DNA of 64,000 nt, from assembly GCA_030054145.1 (NCBI GenBank), contig JASGCK010000004.1, forward strand, positions 1-64,000, given 5' to 3'. Below the pieces are notes generated by a model, which was given only the letters and a program-made list of their open reading frames with translations, had not been told where the DNA came from and searched no databases. Position 1 is the stretch's first letter. Every line of letters starts with the position of its first letter. The position numbers and the translations under genes were made by a program. Shown here one piece after another: positions 7,181 through 13,423 of the stretch. This stretch comes from Cytophagales bacterium (lineage in GTDB: Bacteria; Pseudomonadota; Gammaproteobacteria; Burkholderiales; Burkholderiaceae_C).

Positions 7181-7196
7181 CAAGCCTTCGGGCTTG
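7181..7196 (+). terminator. Stable hairpin after the DUF3577 gene
   Basis: CAAGCC-TTCG-GGCTTG, a perfect stem with a stable TTCG loop, but no T-run follows. It may protect the 3' end or be a weak terminator. Confidence 0.45.
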
Positions 7197-7225
7197 GGGT
7201 GTGATTTGATCGCTCAATCTTTTCA

Positions 7226-7276
7226 ATCCTTCGTGGAGTTTCAAAACTCCGCAGGGAGATTTGATCTCCATTTTCT
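7226..7276 (+). promoter_or_regulatory. Attenuator-type leader (short form)
   Basis: GGAGTTT (7235-7241) pairs with AAACTCC (7244-7250). TGGAG can alternatively pair with CTCCA in GATCTCCA (7263-7270), which is followed by a T-rich stretch. CCT and AGG strands enclose the inner hairpin, as in the long leaders. The CAATCC motif before it matches CAACCC in the others. The upstream P0-P4 part is absent. Confidence 0.55.
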
Positions 7277-7294
7277 TTTTTCATGGAGCTAAAA

Positions 7295-7564
7295 ATGAAT
7301 TCAACTTCCTACATCAGTATTTACAAACCTATCGCTGGCTACAAGCCTATTTTGATGACCAAGTTCGACGGTGATGACTATCACGATTGTGAGCAAACAG
7401 GTCTTTGCGGTCACAAAACCGTTGAAGGAGCCATTCGTGAAGCGCAATGCTGGAGCGAATCAACAGGCATTCCATATCTTCCTGAAACTCACACGGGTTT
7501 GGGGGATAGAAATGGTCAGCAGTACTTGAATGATTACAACCAGCACCGCAAGGATCTGGGATGA
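7295..7564 (+). CDS. Conserved-type ICE hypothetical protein
   Basis: 89 residues; ATG 7295 is preferred over 7283 because GGAG at 7284-7287 is then correctly placed. Soluble, acidic, rich in Tyr and Gly. I do not recognise the family. It starts a run of five genes that overlap or abut (7295-8384), so they are probably co-translated. An attenuator-like hairpin lies just upstream. Confidence 0.55.
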   Translation: MNSTSYISIYKPIAGYKPILMTKFDGDDYHDCEQTGLCGHKTVEGAIREAQCWSESTGIPYLPETHTGLGDRNGQQYLNDYNQHRKDLG

Positions 7565-7965
7565 AAATCACTCGACTAAGGCCAGCCTGTGCACAAGTCG
7601 AAATGCCCGAAACAGCCGAAGAGCTAATCGGGGTATTTGATGTTGTTACAGCCTGGCCGCGTTGCGGTGAAAAAGCTGTGTTTGATTGGCTGCTGCGTGG
7701 GCGCCGTGGTCGCTCTGAACGCTACGGTACTTATTCAACCTATCGACTCACTAGCTCACGAGAATCGCATAGCGGTGAAATCAACAAAATTCCTTTTGCT
7801 GTTTTTGCTTCTACGAAAGAGGGAAATCCTAAGTTGTCAGATCCTCGTCTCAAAAGTCGCAAGATCGTTGAGACTAATCGCGACGTCGAGGGTATTCTTT
7901 TTTATGATCCACGGTGGGAGTCATGGGAAGATGTTTGCAAATCGTTTTCTGGAGATCAGCAATGA
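7561..7965 (+). CDS. Hypothetical protein, coupled to the preceding gene
   Basis: 134 residues; the ATG overlaps the previous stop (ATGA at 7561-7564). Basic, soluble, with WPRCGEKAVFDWLLRGRRGRSERYG in its first third. No domain is recognised. The overlap start and the same arrangement at its own 3' end indicate a tightly coupled operon. Confidence 0.5.
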   Translation: MKITRLRPACAQVEMPETAEELIGVFDVVTAWPRCGEKAVFDWLLRGRRGRSERYGTYSTYRLTSSRESHSGEINKIPFAVFASTKEGNPKLSDPRLKSRKIVETNRDVEGILFYDPRWESWEDVCKSFSGDQQ

Positions 7966-8204
7966 AATCCTTTAAACACAAGGCCAAGGAGCCATTCCAA
8001 CCCTTCAAAAACCCCACGCCAAAAGTACGGGATGCTTGGAGTCGGTTTTGGACTGGATTGGCAATCGCAAGCGTAGTGGGCGGCACAGCTATACTAACGA
8101 CAACTGACCAATGGACGTTGTTAATTATTTGGAAAGCGGTAACTGCATTTGCGTGCTGTATCGTTTGTCAAATTTTATCAATTCGCTTTTTGAAAGGAGC
8201 ATGA
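7962..8204 (+). CDS. Small two-helix membrane protein
   Basis: 80 residues from ATG 7962, overlapping the previous stop by four bases. After a basic N-terminus of about 28 residues come two hydrophobic helices, about residues 30-46 and 53-74. The N-terminus would be cytoplasmic by the positive-inside rule. No family is recognised. Confidence 0.5.
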   Translation: MKSFKHKAKEPFQPFKNPTPKVRDAWSRFWTGLAIASVVGGTAILTTTDQWTLLIIWKAVTAFACCIVCQILSIRFLKGA

Positions 8205-8205
8205 T

Positions 8206-8304
8206 ATGGCTTTTATTATCTGTCTTAGCGTAATTGCGCTACTCGGGACAATCCACATTGTCTACTTGGAAAAATTTGCTCCCAAGCACAGGCTTCCAAA
8301 ATGA
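8206..8304 (+). CDS. Micro-ORF, single-pass membrane peptide
   Basis: 32 residues from ATG 8206 with AAAGGAGC upstream. It begins MAFIICLSVIALLGTIHIVY, one hydrophobic helix, then a short basic tail. The stop overlaps the next start (ATGA at 8301-8304). Length and coupling suggest a membrane micropeptide. Confidence 0.4.
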   Translation: MAFIICLSVIALLGTIHIVYLEKFAPKHRLPK

Positions 8305-8384
8305 CAACCTTTGGACTTGTAGTCATCTCTGCGACGGTAATCTTGGCCTTAATTGGTTGGTTTGCTGGTACACATCGCGCATAA
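8301..8384 (+). CDS. Micro-ORF, single-pass membrane peptide
   Basis: 27 residues, MTTFGLVVISATVILALIGW then a short polar end, so nearly all transmembrane. Coupled by ATGA to the previous micro-ORF. It is the last of the five-gene coupled chain; a terminator follows at 8438. Confidence 0.4.
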   Translation: MTTFGLVVISATVILALIGWFAGTHRA

Positions 8385-8437
8385 CGCGATTTTCTCGGAA
8401 TACATGGCGCACAGCGCTTTGTCGAATCCTTCGCATC

Positions 8438-8462
8438 ACGCATCCTTCGGGGTGCGTTTTGC
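8438..8462 (+). terminator. Rho-independent terminator
   Basis: ACGCATCC-TTCG-GGGTGCGT followed by TTTT. It closes the 7295-8384 operon. Confidence 0.8.
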
Positions 8463-8496
8463 AAAGTGTTTTACACAAATGGTCACTTGGAGGCTT

Positions 8497-8660
8497 GCAC
8501 ATTCACTCTTACGAATGTGCATCGCAGCGAAAGCTGTACCCAGCGGTTTGGTTCGATGCTTTTGCAGGCCGCACATCTTCGGATGGCTCGAATTTTCTGG
8601 ACAAGGCAGCTCCCTGTCACCAACAATCCGACAGATTCACCCCACGCAAGTGGGAGTTGG
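8497..8660 (+). promoter_or_regulatory. Possible degenerate copy of the leader RNA
   Basis: An 8-bp hairpin (8497-8504 with 8513-8520) is followed by CAGC-GAAA-GCTG and TACCC (8524-8540), matching P1 plus ACCC of the full leaders. Next comes GCGG pairing with CCGC and a CATC-TTCG-GATG hairpin. A CCCAC-GCAA-GTGGG hairpin lies near 8642-8655. The CAAGTCC core and the attenuator strands are not recognisable, and no gene follows closely, so this may be a decayed copy or a separate RNA. Confidence 0.35.
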
Positions 8661-8741
8661 TGCGCTAGTGACACAGTAAGTCAGCGTCCCACCCCGCAAC
8701 AGCGTCAAGCACTGTTGCCCCTATTCAAAGCGCTTGTGCGT

Positions 8742-8785
8742 GCAAGCCTTTCTATCCCGTTGACTGACGTGATAGAAAGGCTTGC
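8742..8785. repeat. Perfect 15-bp inverted repeat
   Basis: GCAAGCCTTTCTATC (8742-8756) and its exact complement (8771-8785) are separated by 14 bases. No T-run follows and no gene ends nearby. Such hairpins occur at transfer origins, single-strand origins and protein-binding sites. It sits in a roughly 790-bp stretch (8385-9173) without a convincing gene. Confidence 0.6.
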
Positions 8786-8985
8786 AAAGCTTGAAGCCGC
8801 ATCCCTGACATTCGTTCACTCCCTCCCCCACTCTTTTTCTCAGGTGCGCCGTCACCTCAAAAACGGTCCGTTCCAATGTGGAATCGCGCAAACGGCTGCA
8901 AGGCATAGTGTGCGGTTCTTTTGAGGGCATTGCCAAGCAGTGTCCTTTAGAGAGCAACGTCCCGAACGGACACACAAAATTCATG

Positions 8986-9155
8986 GCCAAGCGATTGGCA
9001 TTGAAAGCAGCGCAAGCTGCGTCCATAGCTGTTTTGTTTCAAGTCCTCTGGTGCTCTAGCACGATGACTGGCAGTCGTGGCCAAGTATTGGTCGCGTGAA
9101 ATTTCTAAACCCGCTGGGCATCTACCCTGCGGGCGTGATGTCTATATATTTTTTA
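8986..9155 (+). promoter_or_regulatory. Structured leader RNA, copy 3 (full type)
   Basis: P0 8986-8999 is GCCAA-GCGA-TTGGC; P1 9007-9020 is GCAGC-GCAA-GCTGC. The CAAGTCCTC core at 9040-9048 is followed by hairpin GTGC/GCAC (9051-9062). AGTC 9042-9045 pairs with GACT 9066-9069, and a P4-like stem GGCCAA/TTGGTC follows. Attenuator: GGGCATC (9116-9122) can pair with GATGTCT (9137-9143) before a T-rich run, or GGG with CCC (9125-9127). The ACCCTAT motif is replaced by GTCCATAG. Confidence 0.65.
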
Positions 9156-9173
9156 TACGAGGACATTTTCAAC

Positions 9174-9473
9174 ATGGAAACGAAAAACAAATGCGCACCA
9201 GCGTTAAATTTTGACGACTGGTGGGATGCTTACCACCCTATCAAAAATCCATTTGATTCAACGAATGGTGCATTCGACGGCTGTATGTTCGAGACCTTTG
9301 GTGTCGAATATCAACAAGTCGTGAAGACCCATGAGGCAACGCCAAACAAGGTTTGGACTTTGCTGGACTGCGATGGCGCAATGCTAATCGCAAGTGGCTG
9401 GCATTACGTGAATCGCATGGGCTACTTCATCACTGAAGTCGCTTGCTGCGAGGAACTCGAATTTACTGTTTAG
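9174..9473 (+). CDS. Hypothetical ICE protein
   Basis: 99 residues from ATG 9174. The earlier ATG at 9096 would place the leader attenuator inside the gene. Soluble and aromatic-rich, with FDDWWDAYHPIKNPFD near residues 12-27 and a Cys pair near the C-terminus. I do not recognise the family. Single-gene unit preceded by leader copy 3 and followed by a hairpin terminator. Confidence 0.55.
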   Translation: METKNKCAPALNFDDWWDAYHPIKNPFDSTNGAFDGCMFETFGVEYQQVVKTHEATPNKVWTLLDCDGAMLIASGWHYVNRMGYFITEVACCEELEFTV

Positions 9474-9532
9474 CCCTTCGGGCCTGGGCGGTAAAAACAA
9501 GGACGACAACGAAGATACCGTTCTGACTCAAC

Positions 9533-9560
9533 CACCATTAGCTTTTGCTAATGGTGATTT
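9533..9560 (+). terminator. Hairpin terminator
   Basis: CACCATTAGC-TTTT-GCTAATGGTG, a perfect 10-bp stem followed by ATTTTC. It probably ends the 9174 transcript and lies just before the next attenuator. Confidence 0.65.
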
Positions 9561-9607
9561 TCCCTTGTGGGGTGCAAATCCCCGCCAGGGATGAGCACTC
9601 CATTTTT
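9561..9607 (+). promoter_or_regulatory. Attenuator-type leader (short form)
   Basis: GTGGGG (9567-9572) pairs with CCCCGC (9580-9585). Alternatively TGGGGTGC (9568-9575) pairs fully with GCACTCCA (9595-9602), followed by T5 at 9603-9607, a complete terminator. CCCT and AGGG enclose the inner hairpin. The two structures share the same first strand and exclude each other. Confidence 0.65.
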
Positions 9608-9622
9608 AACTTGGAGCACATC

Positions 9623-10222
9623 ATGCGTATTTTTCAAGGCACATTAAGTGTCAAAGCCATCAACGGCAAACGAGGCGTTTTTAACGTCGGGAAACTGCAA
9701 ACGGACATCGGTGAATTCACGATTAAAGACAAGGCGTTGGAGCAATTCGACCCTGGTGTTTACGAAGGTGAGTTTCTGATCGAACTGATTGAAGCGCAAG
9801 CGACACGCTGGAAAGGTGGTTACTTCAACGAAGTAGTTGCCAAAATATCGGATGGCGGCTATCACATCAATCAAGACGGCGCTGGCACGGTGGACACTTC
9901 CACGCAGTCAGAGCCAGATCCGCTTGATGATGAGCGTGAACGTCATCCGAGAACCGTGGTTGCGCCTTTCGCAAGTGAGCCTCAGGATCAAGGTGGTTCT
10001 TACAAGGCAAAGCCTAAAAATCTTGCTGTTAGTTTAGCTATGGATTTGAGCTTTTATGATGCTGAAACCCTTGAAGCAATTCGAGTCTTAGGTGTTGTCA
10101 AACTCGATTCAAGCATTGAAGATCGTGAGCTTTTCCGTAAGCAGCGTGATGGACTGAAAGCCCTCGGCTATCGGTTCAACTTCAAAGAGCAAAACTGGTA
10201 CAAGCCATCGGAGGTCGCATGA
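9623..10222 (+). CDS. DUF3275-family ICE protein
   Basis: 199 residues from ATG 9623, preceded by TTGGAG. The N-terminus, MRIFQGTLSVKAINGKRGVF then NVGKLQTDIGEFTIKD, is typical of the DUF3275 family carried by SPI-7/PFGI-like ICEs. A charged, probably disordered linker (about residues 95-135) leads to a helical C-terminal part containing LGVVKLDSSIEDRELFRKQRDGL. The function is unknown. Its stop overlaps the next start (ATGA), so the next two genes are coupled to it. Confidence 0.8.
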   Translation: MRIFQGTLSVKAINGKRGVFNVGKLQTDIGEFTIKDKALEQFDPGVYEGEFLIELIEAQATRWKGGYFNEVVAKISDGGYHINQDGAGTVDTSTQSEPDPLDDERERHPRTVVAPFASEPQDQGGSYKAKPKNLAVSLAMDLSFYDAETLEAIRVLGVVKLDSSIEDRELFRKQRDGLKALGYRFNFKEQNWYKPSEVA

Positions 10223-10491
10223 AAACTGCCACAACCGATCCTGTATGCAATATGCAAACTGCAAATGCCATCAAGGACTATTTGCGCGGCATCCGCCGTG
10301 CGAACCCTAAGGCATTGGAATCGCTGACTAACCTTAGTGATATTGAATGGCAGGGCATGGCATTAAACGAGCTGACACATCGCATGACGCACTTGGTGCG
10401 TGCGATGCAAGACAGCGAGCTCATGCTCGTGTCAGTCGGTCAAGTGCGAATTGCTAATCTCATTAAAGAGGTCAACGAGGAAACACCATGA
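10219..10491 (+). CDS. Hypothetical protein coupled to DUF3275
   Basis: 90 residues; the start overlaps the preceding stop as ATGA. Helical, soluble, Met-rich. It contains AIKDYLRGIRRANPKALESL near residues 14-33. No family is recognised. Its own stop again overlaps the next start, extending the coupled chain. Confidence 0.5.
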   Translation: MKTATTDPVCNMQTANAIKDYLRGIRRANPKALESLTNLSDIEWQGMALNELTHRMTHLVRAMQDSELMLVSVGQVRIANLIKEVNEETP

Positions 10492-10634
10492 CCAACGACG
10501 AACGGCTACTTGTAAAAGTAAAAGCCACTTGCCTTATGGCGAAGCTGGCACTTGAAGAGGCTAATTCGGCGATGGATGACATCAACGATCCAAGCCTTAA
10601 AAGCGAAGCTGAACGAGCAATCGAACAGGTTTAA
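10488..10634 (+). CDS. Small helical protein, 48 residues
   Basis: ATG 10488 overlaps the previous stop (ATGA). The product is one long acidic helix: DERLLVKVKATCLMAKLALE and so on. No family is recognised. The overlap start makes translation likely. Confidence 0.45.
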   Translation: MTNDERLLVKVKATCLMAKLALEEANSAMDDINDPSLKSEAERAIEQV

Positions 10635-10642
10635 TTTTTCTT

Positions 10643-10690
10643 TAACCCCTGCGGGACAGCCTCCCGCAAGGGAAGCTATGCCCGTCTTCA
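10643..10690 (+). promoter_or_regulatory. Attenuator-like hairpin before the methylase gene
   Basis: GCGGGA (10651-10656) pairs with TCCCGC (10662-10667), and AACCCC with GGGAA encloses it as in the other leaders. The third strand is weak (GCGGG with CCCGT, 10681-10685) and no T-run follows, so the terminator form is not convincing here. It may act on translation instead, or be a decayed copy. Confidence 0.4.
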
Positions 10691-10704
10691 CCCAGGAGAT
10701 TTTC

Positions 10705-11811
10705 ATGGCTTTAATGTTCGACCGTATTGCAAACAATTTTGCAAAGAACGGCTACTTCCCAACCGACGCAGTCACCATGCAGCGCGTCATCAACGCGCTG
10801 GACGTGCCTGACACTGAAACCTATGTGATAGACCCTTGCTGTGGCGAGGGTGCTGCACTGGCTGATGTGACTCATCACCTGCGATCATCAGGTACTGCTA
10901 TCCACTCCTACGGTGTGGAATTTGACCCCCAGCGTGCCGCCAGTGCGCGTGCCCTGCTCGACGTGGCTGTGCGCAGTGATGTGCATGATATGTCAGTGAA
11001 AGCTAGGAGCTTTGGCTTGTTGTTTCTCAATCCGCCTTACGGCGATTTGGTAAGCGACAAGGCTGCCTTGTCTGATGCAACCAAAGGCAAACAACGATTA
11101 GAAAAAATGTTCGTCGAGCGCTGCCATCCTTGGCTAGCGACCGAGGGGGTTTTAGTGCTGATCGTGCCTTACTACGCCCTTGATGCTGAGTTGTCATCGC
11201 GCATCGCCAGTCACTACCGTGACGTGCGTGTGTTCCTTGCACCCGAGCAACGGTTCAAGCAGTGTGTCATCTTTGGTATCAAGCGCAAGCAAGCTTACCT
11301 AGACAACGCACTGTGCAAGCAACTGGAGGAAATTGGCCAAGGTCAGTTACCGCCTGAGCTACCTGAACTGTGGACGTTTGCGCAATACCAAACGCCCACA
11401 GTGCTGGAAGTGCCTCACTTCAAAGCCATCAACATCACGACGGATGGACTTGCTCATGAGCTTTCGCGCTTGAGTAGTTCGACACTGTGGCCACAGTTTG
11501 GACGCTACTTTTCGGCAACGGGGGCAGCGCACAGGCGGCCACTGCGCAAGTTGACGGATTGGCATTTAGCGCTTGCGCTAGCTGCTGGTCAAATTCAAGG
11601 CGTGATTACTTCCAAGGATGATCGCGTGCTACTCATCAAAGGTGATACGCACAAAGACCGAACCATGAAAGTGACCCATGAGCAGCATGGCAAAAACGGC
11701 CAAGATGTCAGAGAGGTGCGAACCTTTACCGACAAATTTGTGCCGTCGATCAAGGCTATTGAGTTCACACCCAATAGTCCGATGTTTGGCAACCTGGTGA
11801 CGATTCAGTAA
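10705..11811 (+). CDS. DUF6094-type class I SAM-dependent DNA methylase
   Basis: 368 residues from ATG 10705, preceded by CAGGAGAT. An upstream frame to 10552 overlaps the coupled gene and is rejected. SAM motif I is YVIDPCCGEGAAL (about residues 31-44), an acidic motif II follows (YGVEFDPQRA), and the N6-adenine/N4-cytosine catalytic motif is FLNPPYGD near residue 108. The protein matches the DUF6094 ICE methylases. It could mark element DNA against host restriction. No restriction endonuclease is adjacent, so it is probably a solo methylase. Target site unknown. Confidence 0.75.
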   Translation: MALMFDRIANNFAKNGYFPTDAVTMQRVINALDVPDTETYVIDPCCGEGAALADVTHHLRSSGTAIHSYGVEFDPQRAASARALLDVAVRSDVHDMSVKARSFGLLFLNPPYGDLVSDKAALSDATKGKQRLEKMFVERCHPWLATEGVLVLIVPYYALDAELSSRIASHYRDVRVFLAPEQRFKQCVIFGIKRKQAYLDNALCKQLEEIGQGQLPPELPELWTFAQYQTPTVLEVPHFKAINITTDGLAHELSRLSSSTLWPQFGRYFSATGAAHRRPLRKLTDWHLALALAAGQIQGVITSKDDRVLLIKGDTHKDRTMKVTHEQHGKNGQDVREVRTFTDKFVPSIKAIEFTPNSPMFGNLVTIQ

Positions 11812-11823
11812 TTCGGCGTTTAC

Positions 11824-12020
11824 TGGTACGATAAGGGTTCTTGCACGCCTAGCGATAGGCACAAGTCCGCTGCGCAAGCAGTACCCTTTATCACTTGTTT
11901 TCAAGTCCTCCTCGTTGCACAACGAGCGACTGGTGATGACATCGAAAGATGTTTGAAAATTTCTATCAGTTTTTCAACCTTCGGGGGATGCTTCATTCCC
12001 CGTCGGGGTTTGGCATTCTT
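11824..12020 (+). promoter_or_regulatory. Structured leader RNA, copy 4 (full type)
   Basis: TGGTACGAT at 11824-11832 is an extended -10 promoter. P0 11847-11860 is GCCTA-GCGA-TAGGC; P1 (near 11870-11881) is CTGC-GCAA-GCAG, then TACCCT. P2 ATCAC 11890-11894 pairs GTGAT 11933-11937; AGTC 11904-11907 pairs GACT 11928-11931; P4 11939-11952 is ACATC-GAAA-GATGT. Attenuator strands: GGGGATG 11984-11990, CATTCCCC 11994-12001 and CATTCTT 12014-12020. All three strands changed together relative to copy 2, which is strong covariation. The T-run after strand three is poor here. Confidence 0.75.
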
Positions 12021-12046
12021 TGAAATTTCAAGAGGAAATCAAAAAG

Positions 12047-12232
12047 ATGAAAATTGAAATTGGCTACACAGATATCAAAGGTGCTTTCCGCACTGCTGGT
12101 GCTCTTATGGTCGGAAATAGCATCGTATTGCCTTTGCTCACTGATGCCGATCCATCATGGTGGTGGTTGGTATTTGTTTTGGGCTGTGGTATTATTCTTT
12201 CAACAACTGTTTCTATCGCAAAAGGAGAATGA
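12047..12232 (+). CDS. Small membrane protein with two hydrophobic segments
   Basis: 61 residues from ATG 12047, preceded by AAGAGGAAA. An ATG at 12020 lies in the leader and lacks a ribosome site. Two hydrophobic segments are visible, about residues 18-33 and 38-56. No family is recognised. Followed after one base by a second membrane gene. Confidence 0.5.
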   Translation: MKIEIGYTDIKGAFRTAGALMVGNSIVLPLLTDADPSWWWLVFVLGCGIILSTTVSIAKGE

Positions 12233-12233
12233 A

Positions 12234-12368
12234 ATGAATCACACACCTGATTGGACATGGTTTGCGGCACTGGCATTTATGCTGATTGCTTCCATTTATG
12301 TCAGCTACAAAGCAAGTTTTGAAAAAGACGAGCACGGACAGCCTAAAAAAGCCACTATGGCGTTGTAA
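12234..12368 (+). CDS. Small single-pass membrane protein
   Basis: 44 residues from ATG 12234 with GGAGAATG upstream. One hydrophobic helix (WTWFAALAFMLIASIYVSY) is followed by a charged cytoplasmic-type tail. It forms a pair with the preceding gene; a terminator follows at 12393. Confidence 0.45.
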   Translation: MNHTPDWTWFAALAFMLIASIYVSYKASFEKDEHGQPKKATMAL

Positions 12369-12392
12369 ATAACAACGCTCATTTCTTAATCA

Positions 12393-12418
12393 AACGCCAT
12401 CCCTCGGGTGGCGTTTTG
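12393..12418 (+). terminator. Rho-independent terminator
   Basis: AACGCCA (12393-12399) pairs with TGGCGTT (12409-12415), loop TCCCTCGGG. TTTTGCATTTTT overlaps and follows. It ends the two-gene membrane-protein unit. Confidence 0.75.
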
Positions 12419-12426
12419 CATTTTTA

Positions 12427-12475
12427 ACCCGCAGGGACACTGACTCCTTGCGAGGAATCGTGTCTCTGCATTTTT
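12427..12475 (+). promoter_or_regulatory. Attenuator-type leader (short form)
   Basis: GCAGGGA (12431-12437) pairs with TCCTTGC (12445-12451). Alternatively GCAGGGACAC (12431-12440) pairs over ten bases with GTGTCTCTGC (12460-12469), followed by ATTTTT, a complete terminator. The ribosome site AGGAG follows directly. This is one of the clearest examples of the shared first strand. Confidence 0.7.
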
Positions 12476-12487
12476 AGGAGATACACG

Positions 12488-13309
12488 ATGCACAACTCTC
12501 TCTACCGCATCAAAGAAAGCCCTGACCTCTTTGTCGATGCTTGCATCCGCAACGAGTCAGGTCAAATCATGCTGCTAAGCGTTTACGGACGCGACACAGC
12601 AACAACTGGACTGCTTGGCCGAATGCAAATCGGTGGACGCGAAGGTGGACTAGAGGAAGTCAGCCTTGTCAAAGAGGCTGAAAACCTCTATCACCCGACC
12701 ACAGGTGAGCGAGTAGGTCAACAGATCTATGAACGTCACTCAGCTTATGTTGGCGACCCACGTCGTCTACAGAAGTTCACGGGACGCTTGCCACAAGGTA
12801 TCTATCACAACCTCGCGCATATGTGGATCTACGACCCCGCCTTGCGAGAGCCTAACAAGGCGGCCTTGCTTGGCTGGGTGATTGATAAGCAGGATGTGCC
12901 TACTGCACCCGCAGACAGTGTATTGGACGACCCAGATGCTGAACGATTAGTGCGAGAAGAAAACAAAGAGCGCATTCGTGCGCGCATTTGGCAAACCGTG
13001 ACACAGCTAGCCAGCGTGCCCTTGCTACCGCATTGGCGTGAACCCGTGCTGGAGGCGATTTGGAGCGAAATGGTGGTGGATATGTCAGCCAGCAGCTTTT
13101 GCAAGCCGCTGGGTGGCATGGTGGCCATCCAAGTGCGCTTAACCGACAACTTTGCCGACACGATTAGCGTGATGGTCAAAGAAGGCAAGCTCACGCTTGA
13201 ACCTACAGCAAAGCCTACGCCACCGCGTGGATTTGTGACCCGTCACCGACTCATCCCCCATGAGCACGGCGTAGATGCTGTTTTAGTGAGCCGTGAGGCT
13301 CTGCGCTAG
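12488..13309 (+). CDS. Hypothetical ICE protein, 273 residues
   Basis: ATG 12488, preceded by AGGAGAT. Soluble, no signal peptide; acidic and basic helices around residues 145-170, and a C-terminal part with PTPPRGFVTRHRLIP. It sits between the DNA methylase region and the helicase, each with its own attenuator leader, so a role in element DNA metabolism is a contextual guess. I do not recognise a domain. Confidence 0.5.
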   Translation: MHNSLYRIKESPDLFVDACIRNESGQIMLLSVYGRDTATTGLLGRMQIGGREGGLEEVSLVKEAENLYHPTTGERVGQQIYERHSAYVGDPRRLQKFTGRLPQGIYHNLAHMWIYDPALREPNKAALLGWVIDKQDVPTAPADSVLDDPDAERLVREENKERIRARIWQTVTQLASVPLLPHWREPVLEAIWSEMVVDMSASSFCKPLGGMVAIQVRLTDNFADTISVMVKEGKLTLEPTAKPTPPRGFVTRHRLIPHEHGVDAVLVSREALR

Positions 13310-13320
13310 CAGCCCATTTT

Positions 13321-13392
13321 CCGCGTAGTAATGCGCGGCCCACCCTGACGGGAGTCAACCTCCCGATAGGGAGTGTTGTCTCCCGTTTTTTT
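13321..13392 (+). promoter_or_regulatory. Attenuator-type leader before the helicase
   Basis: A CCGCG/CGCGG hairpin (13321-13338) precedes the attenuator. CGGGAG (13349-13354) pairs with CTCCCG (13360-13365). Alternatively CGGGAG plus CAAC pairs with GTTG plus CTCCCG (13375-13385), followed by T7 at 13386-13392. CACCCT and AGGGAGTG can enclose the inner hairpin. This is the strongest terminator of the series and lies about 30 bp before the helicase start. Confidence 0.7.
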
Positions 13393-13423
13393 GTTTAATT
13401 TTTTTACTTTTTTGGAGAAAACG

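Noticed and set aside
8234-8924. Long frames over 8234-8668, 8353-8679 and 8466-8924
   Set aside because: They overlap one another, lack ribosome sites and cover the terminator, hairpins and leader-like sequence; the composition is not protein-like.
8878-9099. Plus-strand frame of 73 codons
   Set aside because: It is read through hairpins P0, P1 and the CAAGTCC core of leader copy 3.
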